Assembly: GCF_039839785.1 (NCBI RefSeq)
Contig: NZ_JBDOQT010000001.1
Location: forward strand, 3,496,279-3,560,278
Direction of reading: 5' to 3'
Origin: Pelagibius sp. CAU 1746
GTDB taxonomy: Bacteria > Pseudomonadota > Alphaproteobacteria > Kiloniellales > Kiloniellaceae
DNA length: 64,000 nt
The translations under genes and the position numbers were made by a program. Below the pieces are notes generated by a model that had not been told where the DNA came from, made no database searches, and worked only from the letters and a program-made list of their open reading frames with translations. Shown here piece after piece: positions 9,741 to 18,838 of this stretch; position 1 is the first letter of the stretch; each line of letters starts with the position of its first letter.

Positions 9741-10510
9741 GATTACGGTGACAGTGCACGAAATTGACGCGACCGGACTTTGGCCTTAACCTTTCCTGAT
9801 GTCTCGTCTGGCGCGCGTAGTGATCCCCAACCTGCCCCACCACGTCACACAGCGTGGCAATGGCCGGGCGCAGACCTTTTTCAGCGACGACGATTATCGG
9901 CTTTATCTTGACCTGTTGCGCAAACATTGCACGGAGGCCGAGGTAGGCATTTGGGCCTGGGTGCTCATGCCGAACCACGTGCACCTGATCTTAACGCCGC
10001 AGGATGCGGACGGCATCCGGCGGGCGCTCTCGAAGGTGCATCGCATCTATGCCGGGCACGTTCACGCGCGGCTGCAAAAGACCGGCCACTTTTGGCAAGG
10101 AAGGTTCGGCTGTGTGCCGATGGATGAAGCTCATCTTGAGGCCGCCTTGCGCTATGTAGCGCTCAATCCGGTGCGGGCCCGCCTCGCGAAGCAGGCGGTG
10201 GATTGGCAATGGTCGAGCGTGCACGATCAGCTCTCGCGCAAGCGAAGCGGCACGCTCACCGACACCGCGCCGGTGCGGGAGCGCTATCCCAATTTTGCCG
10301 CTTTGATCGAGGCGGGCGAGGATGAGGACTTGTCAATGGCCCTGCGCCGGGCGGAGTCCATCGGCCGCCCGCTGGGCAATGCGGCATTTGTGGAGACGCT
10401 CGAGCGCCAAACCGGCCGCACCCTACAACCCGCCAAGCGCGGGCCGAAACCGCAACAGGCACAGAAGCTGGAAAGGTGAGTTCATCAATTAACTGCACTG
10501 TCACCGTAAT
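9741..10510 (+). mobile_element. Intact RAYT element with 17-bp inverted ends
   Basis: The left end ATTACGGTGACAGTGCA (9742-9758) is the exact reverse complement of the right end TGCACTGTCACCGTAAT (10494-10510). The similarity extends inward for about nine more bases around AATTGA. The unit is about 770 bp and holds one transposase gene. It abuts the cut toxin tail at 10511. The upstream neighbour is a truncated relative. Confidence 0.85.
9799..10479 (+). CDS. REP-associated tyrosine transposase (RAYT, IS200-like Y1 family)
   Basis: A 226-aa Y1-transposase-like protein. The N-terminus LARVVIPNLPHHVTQRGN, the MPNHVHLIL motif with the two HUH histidines near residues 60-62, and the later ALRYVALNPVRARL segment are hallmarks of the RAYT/TnpA-REP subfamily. 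These proteins cut and join single-stranded DNA at palindromic ends through a tyrosine. Start ATG 9799 matches all other copies. It is nearly identical to the copy at 18897. It lies inside perfect inverted ends, so it is probably still able to act on itself and on the many related ends in this window. Confidence 0.9.
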   Translation: MSRLARVVIPNLPHHVTQRGNGRAQTFFSDDDYRLYLDLLRKHCTEAEVGIWAWVLMPNHVHLILTPQDADGIRRALSKVHRIYAGHVHARLQKTGHFWQGRFGCVPMDEAHLEAALRYVALNPVRARLAKQAVDWQWSSVHDQLSRKRSGTLTDTAPVRERYPNFAALIEAGEDEDLSMALRRAESIGRPLGNAAFVETLERQTGRTLQPAKRGPKPQQAQKLER

Positions 10511-10594
10511 GCGAGTGGGCGCTTGAACGAAACCGATACTGCGATTGCGACCGAAATAGCCAGGGACATAGCAAAAGCACTAGGTGGAAGATGA
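10511..10594 (+). pseudogene. 3' tail of a toxin CT cut by the RAYT element
   Basis: Directly after the RAYT right end an open frame of 27 codons (ending ARDIAKALGGR) runs to TGA 10592-10594, which overlaps the ATG of the next gene in ATGA. This coupling is how other toxins here meet their immunity genes. It looks like the last bases of a CT whose remainder was lost on RAYT insertion. Family unknown. Confidence 0.5.
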
Positions 10595-10980
10595 CAAAGA
10601 ATCGGCCAAACTCAATCACAGATTCTCTCTTCGCACGATTTCCGCGTTTTGCCGCGTCGACAGACACTACCGAGGAACGCTATATCATTGTGAGCAACTT
10701 TGCCTTTTTTGTGGTTGATGGAATTGAAACAGGTAACTTCACAGAAGGTGAGACTGAGAATGCGTTCCAATTCATGAATGACCTAGGCTCTTCTGATAGT
10801 CTTGATATCCAGAACCTACTAGTTGTCGCTATCTTTGAGAAACTCGTGGACTCGGAAGAGTGTCGCAAAGTCGCGCATCAGCGGTTGGAGGGCAAAGCAC
10901 GGGACTTGTTCGAACGTACTCTTGCTGGCTGGCCAAGTTCTTGGCCTCTGAAAATCAATTCAAACGCCGGAGAGAACTAG
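10591..10980 (+). CDS. Orphan immunity-like protein
   Basis: A 129-aa soluble protein of no confidently recognised family, start ATG 10591 overlapping the toxin-tail stop. It has a conserved-looking YIIVSNFAFFV strand near residue 31 and an acidic helical C-terminal half, a composition common among small polymorphic-toxin immunity proteins. Base composition is AT-richer than the flanking RHS and RAYT DNA. Its cognate toxin has been destroyed, so if the call is right it now protects only against the same toxin from other strains. Confidence 0.55.
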   Translation: MTKNRPNSITDSLFARFPRFAASTDTTEERYIIVSNFAFFVVDGIETGNFTEGETENAFQFMNDLGSSDSLDIQNLLVVAIFEKLVDSEECRKVAHQRLEGKARDLFERTLAGWPSSWPLKINSNAGEN

Positions 10981-11253
10981 GCTGTCAGAGTTCCAAAAAA
11001 TGCCAACTCTTTAGATCGCGCATCTTTTAATACTAGTATGTTGCAGAATGGACGGATAGGCCACCAACATGACAGGGGCCGCTCCTGATCAGTGCCGGAT
11101 CAAGATGCGCCCTTGGCGCACGAGTCTAGTATTTTGATTGACCCGGCGAGCATCGGTGTCCGCCAACTTCTTCTGAATGACTTCCTGCTCCTGCTTCTAG
11201 CCGTCGTACACTAGAGTTATTTCACCTGTCAGATCACGCATGGCTCTCCTCAC
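10981..11253. other. Intergenic stretch without recognisable gene
   Basis: No convincing gene. The minus strand holds a short stop-interrupted coding-like frame (about 11100-11240) that may be a gene remnant. I see no RAYT end here. The gspO-like fragment begins at its right edge. Confidence 0.4.
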
Positions 11254-11778
11254 TTGCCGACGCTGAGCAATTTCTTTCTCCCATCCACACTCCTCGCCGC
11301 CCCCTTCATCGGCTCCTTCCTCGGCACGCTGATCTTGCGGCTGCCTGAAGGGCGGCCGGTGGTCTTCGACCGCTCGCGCTGTGAGGCCTGCGGGCAGGTG
11401 CTGGGCGCGCTCGATCAGGTACCCGTCTTCTCCTGGCTCGCCTTCAAAGGCCGCTGCCGGCACTGCGGCACGAAGCTCGGCGTCTTCTATCCACTGATCG
11501 AACTGGCGGCGCTGGGCGTTGCCCTCTGGGCGGCGTTCACCGTGCCCCCTCACCTCGTCTGGCCGACGGCGGCGCTGGGCTGGGTGTTGCTGGTGCTGGC
11601 GGCGATCGACGCCAAGCACTTCCTCCTGCCCGACGTGCTGACCCTGCCGCTGATCCCGGCGGGGCTGGCGGTCGCCTGGTGGCTCGATCCGGCCGGCTTG
11701 CCCGGCGGGCACGTCCTCCACCACGCGCTGGGCGCGGCCCTCGGCTTCCTCGGCTTCGCTGCGCCCGCCCGGGCCTAG
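11254..11778 (+). pseudogene. Prepilin peptidase 5' fragment fused in frame to RHS (scar 1)
   Basis: About 160 codons match the N-terminal two thirds of the intact gspO at 22432: the APFIGSFLGT membrane segment, the CxxC...CxxC zinc site (RCEACGQ, RCRHCG) and the first catalytic Asp (AAIDAKHF). The second aspartate motif (GLGDAK) is missing. The frame ends at TAG 11776 where the intact gene has TAC, and RHS sequence continues in the same frame. The first ~14 codons are unlike those of the other copies, so homology begins only at the APFIG segment. It is probably inactive. Confidence 0.85.
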
Positions 11779-13977
11779 CAGCGGCCGGACATCGCCAGCC
11801 TGACCGTCGAGAGCCAGACCTACGACACCCGCGCGCTCTATGACGCCGCGGGCCGGGCCGATACCCTGGTCTACCCCACGGGCTTCCAGGTGAAGTCCCA
11901 CTTCACCGCCAACGGCCACCTCTCCTCGGTGACCGACGAGCTCTCGACCGTCACCTACTGGCAGGCGACGACGGTGAACGCCGAGGGCCAGGTGACGGCC
12001 GAGACCCTGGGCAACGGCGTCGCCACGGCCCGCGTCTACGACCCGGCGACCAGCCGCATCGACTCCATCGTCACCACCAAGGGCGCCACCGGCATCCAGG
12101 ACCTGGCCTTCGACTTCGATACCCTGGGCAACCTGACGGCGCGCCGTGACCTGCGCCAGGACCGCGAGGAGGCCTTCACCTACGACGGCCTCAACCGCCT
12201 GACCGGCACAACGCTGACCGACACCGCGACCCTGGCGACCCTCGCCACCACGGCCTACAGGTACGACAACCTGGGCAACATCGTCACCAAGTCCGACGTG
12301 GCGGGCGGGTCGAACTACGTCTACGGGCTGGCCGGCGCCGGGCCGCACGCGGTCTCGCAGATCGGCGCGAAGCTCTACAGCTACGATCTCAACGGCGCCA
12401 TGGTCTCGGGCGACGGCAAGACCACCGCCTGGACCTCCTTCAACAAGCCGGAACAGATCACCGACACCCTGGCCGGGGATCTGACGAGTTTCGTCTACGG
12501 CCCCAGTCGCGCCCGGGTGAAGCAGCAGATCGTCGACGGCGGCCTCAGCACCACTGTCATCTACGTCGGCAGCCATTTCGAGAAGAAGGTGCGCCCCGGC
12601 GAGGACGACGAGTTGGTGCACTACATCCGCGCCGGCGGCAGCGTGGTGGCCATCCGCACCACTTACAGCGACGTCGGCACGCTCAGCGACAAGACCCGCT
12701 ACCTGCACCGCGACCACCTGGGCTCGGTCGCGGCCGTCACCGACGAAGCCGGCGCGGTCACCGAGCGCTTCTCCTACGATCCCCACGGCAAGCGCCGCCT
12801 CACCGACTGGCAGGCCGGCACCCCCGCCGCCGCGGCCGAGACTCCGCGGGGCTTCACCGGCCACGAACACCTCGACGCCGTCGGCCTCATCCACATGAAC
12901 GGCCGCGTCTACGACCCGACCCTGGGACGGTTCCTAAGTGCGGATCCCTTCGTGACGTATCCGGAGACCACGCAGGGCTTCAATCGCTACAGCTACGTCA
13001 ACAACAACCCGCTCAGCTACACCGATCCAAGTGGGTTTGAGGGATATGCAGCCGAGAGGACAGACAACTCCCTGGGAGGAAAGGGATGGGAAGGAGAGAT
13101 TGGCCATGCCCTTGATGGCTTCAACGACTGGGCCAACGATCAACTCAATGGCCTGGAGGATTACTTCGGGATAAGCATTGACGCACCTGGGCGCCTCTCG
13201 GCAGCCGAGGTGCAGGGAATCGTTGATGGCTTAAACGGTCTTCCCGAAACAGTAAGAAACGACCCTAATGCGGTTAGGGATCTTGTTGAAGGATTTGTCA
13301 ATAGCACCACCGGAAGAGTTTCTGATATTGACCGAATTGTTGAGCGGTATTCACGAGGGCAAATGGGTATAGACCTTCCGGATTTCGCGAACACGCCTGG
13401 TTACGAAAGGGGCCTAGAAGCGGCCGGCACAGTGGTCGATACCGTGTACGACGTGATGAACCAGATAACACGTCAAAACCTTCAGCTAAACCAGATAGCC
13501 GCTTCCTTAGGCGGTGGGGCCAGACAAAAAGTCGCTGAAGTTGTCAAGGCGGCGGTCAGAGCGGGCTTTTATGCTGCCTGGGGATTTAATATTCTCGGGG
13601 GCGTAGTTGGGGTAGATCTCGATTTTGATATACTGTCAAAACAGGTAAACTTGGTCACGTTAGAGTCAACACTTCATAGTGGGATTGTCATCGAAGTAAC
13701 TTTTGCCTACTTTATTACCTCTCGCATGTCATTCTGGGAACGCAATGTGACGCTTACACCATATAACAGAGCGAATTACAATAGAGCTTGGAATCTCTAT
13801 GACACCCCATCTACCCATACTTTCGAGCCGATTACCCTCCAGTCACCTTTCAGTTCGAACACACGTATGCCGCTCGGCAGTGGGGCAAAAATAGGCCTAC
13901 TCGCAGGCATTGAATATGAAATAGACCCTTTCACTCCAGTTATAAAAGAGGCATTTGGTATAAAAGGGGCGTACTGA
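11779..13977 (+). pseudogene. Truncated RHS core cassette A with unknown CT toxin
   Basis: The open frame begins immediately after the gspO'-fragment TAG and is collinear with the full RHS from its residue ~475 onward. It is nearly identical through the core (GRFLSADPF near 12940, YTDPSG near 13021). The next ~313 codons are a new CT with no recognised motif: an amphipathic helical stretch, a Gly/Ala-rich membrane-like segment (AAWGFNILGGVVGV), and a C-terminal FGIKGAY. There is no signal peptide and no natural start (the first in-frame GTG is 11890), so it looks like a silent donor cassette. The CT DNA becomes AT-rich toward the 3' end. The following gene encodes a membrane protein, which suggests a membrane-active toxin. 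Confidence 0.75.
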
Positions 13978-14038
13978 CGTTATACTCATTCTTTCTACTG
14001 ATATATGATGCCAGATTGAGTAAGAAAGGCCGATTCCT

Positions 14039-14605
14039 GTGTGTGAATACACAATCTTTCGTATAATGAACACACTTTGGAAGATTCCCCCATTTATTAT
14101 TTGCGTAATTCTGCTCTTATTTAACGCACTTATATTAGTCGCCCTAGAAATTGACCCAATCGGAATCCCCGCCAAATTAATTGGCTTAATATTTATCATA
14201 GTAACTATTGGATACCCCACTACGATAGCAGTATATGACGCCGTAAGAAGTCATCAGAAATTATTTGCCGCTATACTGTGCTCTCCAGTCATATTTTCTT
14301 TGATATCGATATTTTTACGTCACAGCGCCATCGATATAAAAGAATTTGATGTAGCATTTATCAATCAAGTAGTCGCGTCATTGAATTCGCTAATTTTTAT
14401 AATTGTGGCAATATCAATGTGGAAATCGTCAGGCGTACTCTATAATGTTGCCTCTACATCAAAAAAAACTAGGCGCACAAGGGCGTTATTATTTCTTTCT
14501 TTTTCTTACCTCCCCATCGGCATTTTTCTGAACCACCCCTACGCCGAAACCTTCATAAAAATAGAACGTGAGAGGTTGAGAAATAGGGGAGAAATATCCT
14601 CATGA
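14039..14605 (+). CDS. Candidate membrane immunity protein
   Basis: A 188-aa very hydrophobic protein, starting at GTG 14039 (AAAGG about 11 bp upstream) or ATG 14066. About five transmembrane helices can be seen: IPPFIICVILLLFNALIL, KLIGLIFIIVTIGY, KLFAAILCSPVIFSL, LNSLIFIIVAISMW and ALLFLSFSYLPIGIF. The tail is short, basic and cytosolic-like. DNA is strikingly AT-rich next to the GC-rich RHS core. It sits 61 bp behind the cassette A CT. Inner-membrane immunity proteins usually guard against pore-forming or membrane-targeting toxins, which is the inference here. Confidence 0.6.
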   Translation: MCEYTIFRIMNTLWKIPPFIICVILLLFNALILVALEIDPIGIPAKLIGLIFIIVTIGYPTTIAVYDAVRSHQKLFAAILCSPVIFSLISIFLRHSAIDIKEFDVAFINQVVASLNSLIFIIVAISMWKSSGVLYNVASTSKKTRRTRALLFLSFSYLPIGIFLNHPYAETFIKIERERLRNRGEISS

Positions 14606-14714
14606 AATAGAAGACACATGCGTACCCTTTTTGCGTTGTTCGGCAATTCATGCAGCTGCGCCATAGAGCAACTTGTTAGGTGAGCTTTCTCTTTTCAGCT
14701 TTGGCGTAGGCGCA

Positions 14715-15136
14715 ATTACGGTGACAGTGCACTTAATTGACGAAACCAGACTTTGGCCTTAGCCTCTTCCCATGGTTCGCCTGGCGCGCGTGGTGATCCC
14801 CAACCTGCCCCACCACGTCACGCAACGTGGCAATGGCCGGGCGCAGACTTTCTTCAGCGACGACGACTACCGGCTCTATCTCGACCTGCTGCGCAAACAT
14901 TGCACGGAGGCCGAAGTGAGCATTTGGGCTTGGGTGCTCATGCCGAACCACGTGCATCTGATCTTAACGCCGCGGGATGCGGACGGCATCCGGCGGGCGC
15001 TCTCGAAGGTGCATCGCGCCTATGCCGGGCACGTTCATGCGCGGACGCAAAAGACTGGCCACTTCTGGCCTGATCGCTTTTAACTGGGGCGGTTCGGCTG
15101 TGTGCCGATGGATGAAACCCATCTTGTCGCCGCCCC
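14715..15136 (+). pseudogene. RAYT copy disabled by a short replacement (copy 1)
   Basis: The left end ATTACGGTGACAGTGCA at 14715 is followed by ATG 14772 and 103 codons of RAYT ending GHFWPDRF. About 20 bp then replace the normal GQG-coding bases and bring a stop at 15081. RAYT similarity resumes (CVPMDE region) and fades near 15136. There is no right end. The same lesion occurs at 20677, so both descend from one duplicated segment. Confidence 0.85.
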
Positions 15137-15179
15137 ACCAGACGAAGTAGATCTGCAAGCCTCAAACGAAACCATCACC

Positions 15180-15308
15180 CTAAAGCAACGAGGCAATGTC
15201 GCGGTGCCAGTGGACCACTCTGATGACTTGGATCGGAGAAGCGGGCCGATAAATCGCGGCGTAAGAAGTTTGCCTCACCGGCCAGAACAGAACCGGCCGA
15301 TCCGTCAG
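15180..15308 (-). pseudogene. 3' end of a ParE/RelE toxin gene, cut by RAYT
   Basis: The last ~43 codons (LTDRPVLFWPVRQTSY, then AAIYRP and VIRVVHWHRDIASLL) match the intact ParE-type toxin at 21142. The 5' part has been replaced by a RAYT-related insert at 15308. The shared context with 20677-21270 marks a segmental duplication. Confidence 0.8.
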
Positions 15309-15646
15309 ATTACGGTGACAGTGCATGAAATTGGCGCGACCGGACTTTGGCCTTGACCTCTGCCGATGGTTTGTCTGGCCCGAGTGGTAATCCCTGAACT
15401 GCCCCACCACGTCACGCAACGTGGCAACGGTCGGGCGCAGACTGTTTTCTGCGACGACGACTATCGGCTTTATCTCGACCTGTTGCGCATGCGTTGCACA
15501 GAGGCCCAGATGAGCATTGGGGGTGAGCATTCGGGCAGGGGTGCTCATACCGAACCACCTACGTTTGATCTTCACTTCGCGAGATGCGAACGGTATCCGG
15601 CGAGCGCTCTCGAAGGTGCATCGCATCCCTGCACTGCCACCGCAAT
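15308..15646 (+). mobile_element. Internally deleted RAYT element (MITE-like)
   Basis: It starts with a canonical left end (GATTACGGTGACAGTGCA) and finishes with TGCACTGCCACCGCAAT at 15630-15646, which matches the right end at 15 of 17 positions. Between them lies a damaged RAYT 5' part (ATG 15366) with a frameshift after ~55 codons and a large internal loss. At 339 bp it is a non-autonomous derivative that could be moved by an intact RAYT. Confidence 0.65.
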
Positions 15647-15738
15647 CCTTGCCCGTTTTCCTTCCGGGTTCCTTGGTGCAAGGCGTCTGAGCTACTCTGT
15701 AGTACTTCGTCTCCTCTTGCCAGGGCAGTCAGACTTCC

Positions 15739-16266
15739 TTGCAATCGTATCCGGTCCTTCTTCTTGTTTCCACGGTTCTCGTCGCCGCCCCTTTCATCGG
15801 CTCCTTCCTCGGGACGCTGATCCTGCGGCTTCCGGCGGGGCGGGCAGTGGTTTTCGACCGCTCGCGCTGTGAGGCCTGCGGGCAGGTGCTGGGTGCGCTC
15901 GATCAGGTTCCCCTCTTCTCCTGGCTCACCTTCAAAGGCCGCTGCCGGCACTGCGGCACGAAGCTCGGCGTCTTCTACCCGCTGATCGAACTGGCGGCGC
16001 TGGGCGTTGCCCTCTGGGCGGCGTTCACCGTGCCCCCTCACCTCGTCTGGCCGACGGCGGCGCTGGGCTGGGTGTTGCTGGTGCTGGCGGTCATCGACGC
16101 CAGGCACTTCTACCTGCCCGACGTGCTCACCCTGCCGCTGATCCCGGCGGGGCTGGCGGTGGCCTGGTGGCTCGATCCAACACATTCGTTTGGGGGCCAG
16201 CTTCTCCACCACGCCCTGGGCGCGGCCCTCGGCTTCCTCGGCTTCGCTGCGCCCGCCCGGGCCTAG
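15739..16266 (+). pseudogene. Prepilin peptidase 5' fragment fused in frame to RHS (scar 2)
   Basis: Second copy of the truncated gspO: the same membrane segment, both CxxC pairs and the IDARHFYLPD aspartate, and the same end (GFAAPARA, TAG at 16264) directly against RHS sequence. A DPTHSF variant replaces DPAGLP near 16180. The identical junction to scar 1 shows that the fusion arose once and was then copied with the RHS core. It lacks the second catalytic Asp. Confidence 0.85.
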
Positions 16267-18462
16267 CAGCGGCCGGACATCGCCAGCCTGACCGTCGAGA
16301 GCCAGACCTACGACACCCGCGCGCTCTATGACGCCGCGGGCCGGGCCGACACCCTGGTCTACCCCACGGGCTTCCAGGTGAAGTCCCACTTCACCGCCAA
16401 CGGCCACCTCTCCTCGGTGACCGACGAGCTCTCGACCGTCACCTACTGGCAGGCGACGACGGTGAACGCCGAGGGCCAGGTGACGGCCGAGACCCTAGGC
16501 AACGGCGTCGCCACGGCCCGCGTCTACGACCCGGCGACCAGCCGCATTGACTCCATCGTCACCACCAAGGGCGCCACCGGCATCCAGGACCTGGCCTTCG
16601 ACTTCGATACCCTGGGCAACCTGACGGCGCGCCGTGACCTGCGCCAGGACCGCGAGGAGGCCTTCACCTACGACGGCCTCAACCGCCTGACCGGCACCAC
16701 CCTGACCGACACCGCCACCCTGGCGACCCTCGCCACCACGGCCTACACCTATGACGCCCTGGGCAACATCGTCACCAAGTCCGACGTGGCGGGCGGGTCG
16801 AACTACGTCTACGGCCTGGCCGGCGCCGGGCCGCACGCGGTCTCGCAGATCGGTGCAAAGCTCTACAGCTACGACGCCAACGGCGCCATGGTCTCGGGCG
16901 ACGACAAGACCACCTCCTGGACCTCCTTCAACAAGCCCGAACAGATCACCGACACCCTGACCGGGGATCTGACGAGTTTCGTCTACGGCCCCAGTCGCGC
17001 CCGGGTGAAGCAGCAGATCGTCGACGGCGGCCTCAGCACCACTGTCATCTACGTCGGCAGCCATTTCGAGAAGAAGGTGCGCCCCGGCGAGGACGACGAG
17101 TTGGTGCACTACATCCGCGCCGGCGGCAGCGTGGTGGCCATCCACACCACTTACAGCGACGTCGGCACGCTCAGCGACAAGACCCGCTACCTGCACCGCG
17201 ACCACCTGGGCTCCGTCGCGGCTGTCACCGACGAGTCCGGCGCGGTCACCGAGCGCTTCTCCTACGACGCCCACGGCAAGCGCCGCCTCACCGACTGGCA
17301 GGCCGGCACACCCACCACGCCGGGCGAAACGCCCCGGGGCTTCACCGGCCACGAGCATCTCGACGCCGTCGGCCTCATCCACATGAACGGCCGCGTCTAC
17401 GACCCGACCTTGGGAAGGTTCCTAAGTGCTGATCCCTTCGTGCAGTACCCGGAGACCACGCAGGGCTTCAACCGCTACAGCTACGTCTTTAACAACCCAC
17501 TCAGTTACACCGATCCGAGCGGGTTCTCAATTTTCAATGATGATGGGAGCATTGCAGAAGCGCCGAGTGATTCAGCAGGGCCTGAGGCTGGGAATGATGA
17601 CCGCGGATTCATCGAACGAGTCGACGACTTCCTCTCGGACTTGCTTGGTGTTAACAAGGTCGCCAGAGATTATGCTCGGACTCGAGCCAGACAAGCTGGA
17701 ATTGACTATCAAACTGCCGTTCGAGAAATCCATGACCTAGTCGGCTCTGCTGTTGCAGAGAATGTGGCCGGTCTGGAGGAATGGGGTGTTGCCACTGTGG
17801 TGTCGCATGTCGTTGCAGCGACCACTTCTCTCGGCATCCCTGAGTTCGCGAACGGGGTCCTAGACCGAGCGATCGCTCACCTAGGAGGCATATCCAGTAT
17901 CCAATCCACGGGGTCTTTAGGAGCACGCAGTGCCCAGATAGCATCTCTCGAGCTAGATGAAGTTTTTGGCGTCGATGTAGAAGGTGCCATCGAGGATATT
18001 GAGGCAGCTGTACAATTCCAGTGGGGAATGACCGTCAACATCTATGAGGATTTTCGATACGACTTTATAGACACCCTAACTTCACTGCTTGACTCGTTTG
18101 GACCTGGACCCGGCACTATTGGGGCCGGTGTGAAAGGTGCGATGGCCGTACCTGGCATGGTTAGACGGGCGGGGTCAATCTGGTCAAGCACGCGGATGCG
18201 CACAAGCGTGATGAACGCCTTCGCACACTGGCAGAATCATAGACTAGAGTTCCCTGGATTAAATAATGCCAAGCAATATGTTGAAGAAGCGCAGGCATTC
18301 TTCACAAGACAGTATGAGTATCTTACCAAAACGCGAAAAAATGGAGATACTATGGTGTACGATCCTGCGACAAATACGTTTGGCGTCTACAATAGGGTTG
18401 GCGAACCTAGAACCTTCTTTCGCCCAGAGAGAGGTTTAGATTATTGGAACGAGGTAAATTGA
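16267..18462 (+). pseudogene. Truncated RHS core cassette B with RNase-like CT
   Basis: RHS core in frame behind the scar-2 stop, nearly identical to cassette A up to YTDPSGF at ~17525. A different CT of ~310 codons follows. The middle is helical and Ala/Gly-rich. The last ~45 residues contain DTMVYDPATNTFGVYN, GEPRTFFRP and DYWNEV, a pattern like the barnase/EndoU/colicin-type RNase ends of polymorphic toxins (family inference, not proven). No signal peptide or proper start is present (first GTG 16378), so it is probably a silent cassette. A CPCC-type immunity gene follows two bases later. Confidence 0.75.
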
Positions 18463-18464
18463 CC

Positions 18465-18707
18465 ATGGTATTTCCATGCCCTTGCTGTGGCTATTTGACT
18501 TTTTCATCACCACCACCCGGAACTTTCGAAATCTGCCCTGTCTGTTACTGGGAAGATGATCCGATCCAAAGCTCAAATCCGAATTACGCTGGAGGAGCAA
18601 ATACGATTTCACTCGAAACTGCCAAGAAAAACTTTGCACATTTCGGCGCAGTAAAAGCTGAATTCAGAAAACTTACTCGGCCACCTGCTGCAGAGGAGAT
18701 GCCCTAG
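18465..18707 (+). CDS. CPCC-type cysteine-rich immunity protein
   Basis: An 80-aa protein, ATG 18465, two bases after the cassette B stop with GAGG inside the toxin end. It opens with FPCPCCGYLTF and then has the ICPVCYWEDDP motif, two Cys pairs typical of the CPCC family, known from bacterial toxin-immunity loci. The ending is ETAKKNFAHFGA-like. The four cysteines suggest a small zinc ribbon. Confidence in the family is good; the toxin it neutralises is inferred from position. Confidence 0.8.
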   Translation: MVFPCPCCGYLTFSSPPPGTFEICPVCYWEDDPIQSSNPNYAGGANTISLETAKKNFAHFGAVKAEFRKLTRPPAAEEMP

Positions 18708-18716
18708 AATCCTGTG

Positions 18717-18838
18717 GTTGCGGTAACAGCGCACGAAATTGACGTTGTCAGACATTGACGGAGACCATCCTGAGATGGCTCATCTGGCGCGCGTGGTGAT
18801 CCCCAACCTGCCCCACCACGTCACGCAACGTGGCAACG
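18717..18838 (+). pseudogene. RAYT left-end and 5' fragment
   Basis: A decayed left end (GTTGCGGTAACAGCGCAC) followed by ATG 18775 and ~21 RAYT codons (HLARVVIPNLPHHVTQRGN). It is cut at 18839 by the left end of the next, intact RAYT. Same nested pattern as at 9090. Confidence 0.75.

Larger units (their letters stand above)
9090..9741 (+). mobile_element. Nested array of 3'-truncated RAYT left ends
   Basis: Five left ends of the RAYT element (GATTACGGTGACA, usually continuing GTGCAC-AAATTGAC) lie head-to-tail at 9090, 9103, 9116, 9186 and 9401; the sixth, at 9741, begins the intact element. Each older copy keeps its left end and some 5' coding sequence and stops where the next left end begins. 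The first three are only 13 bp apart. No right end is seen before 10494. Confidence 0.8.

Noticed and set aside
14606..14714. Integron attC-like GTTAGGT
   Set aside because: Only one half-site with no partner or integrase nearby.
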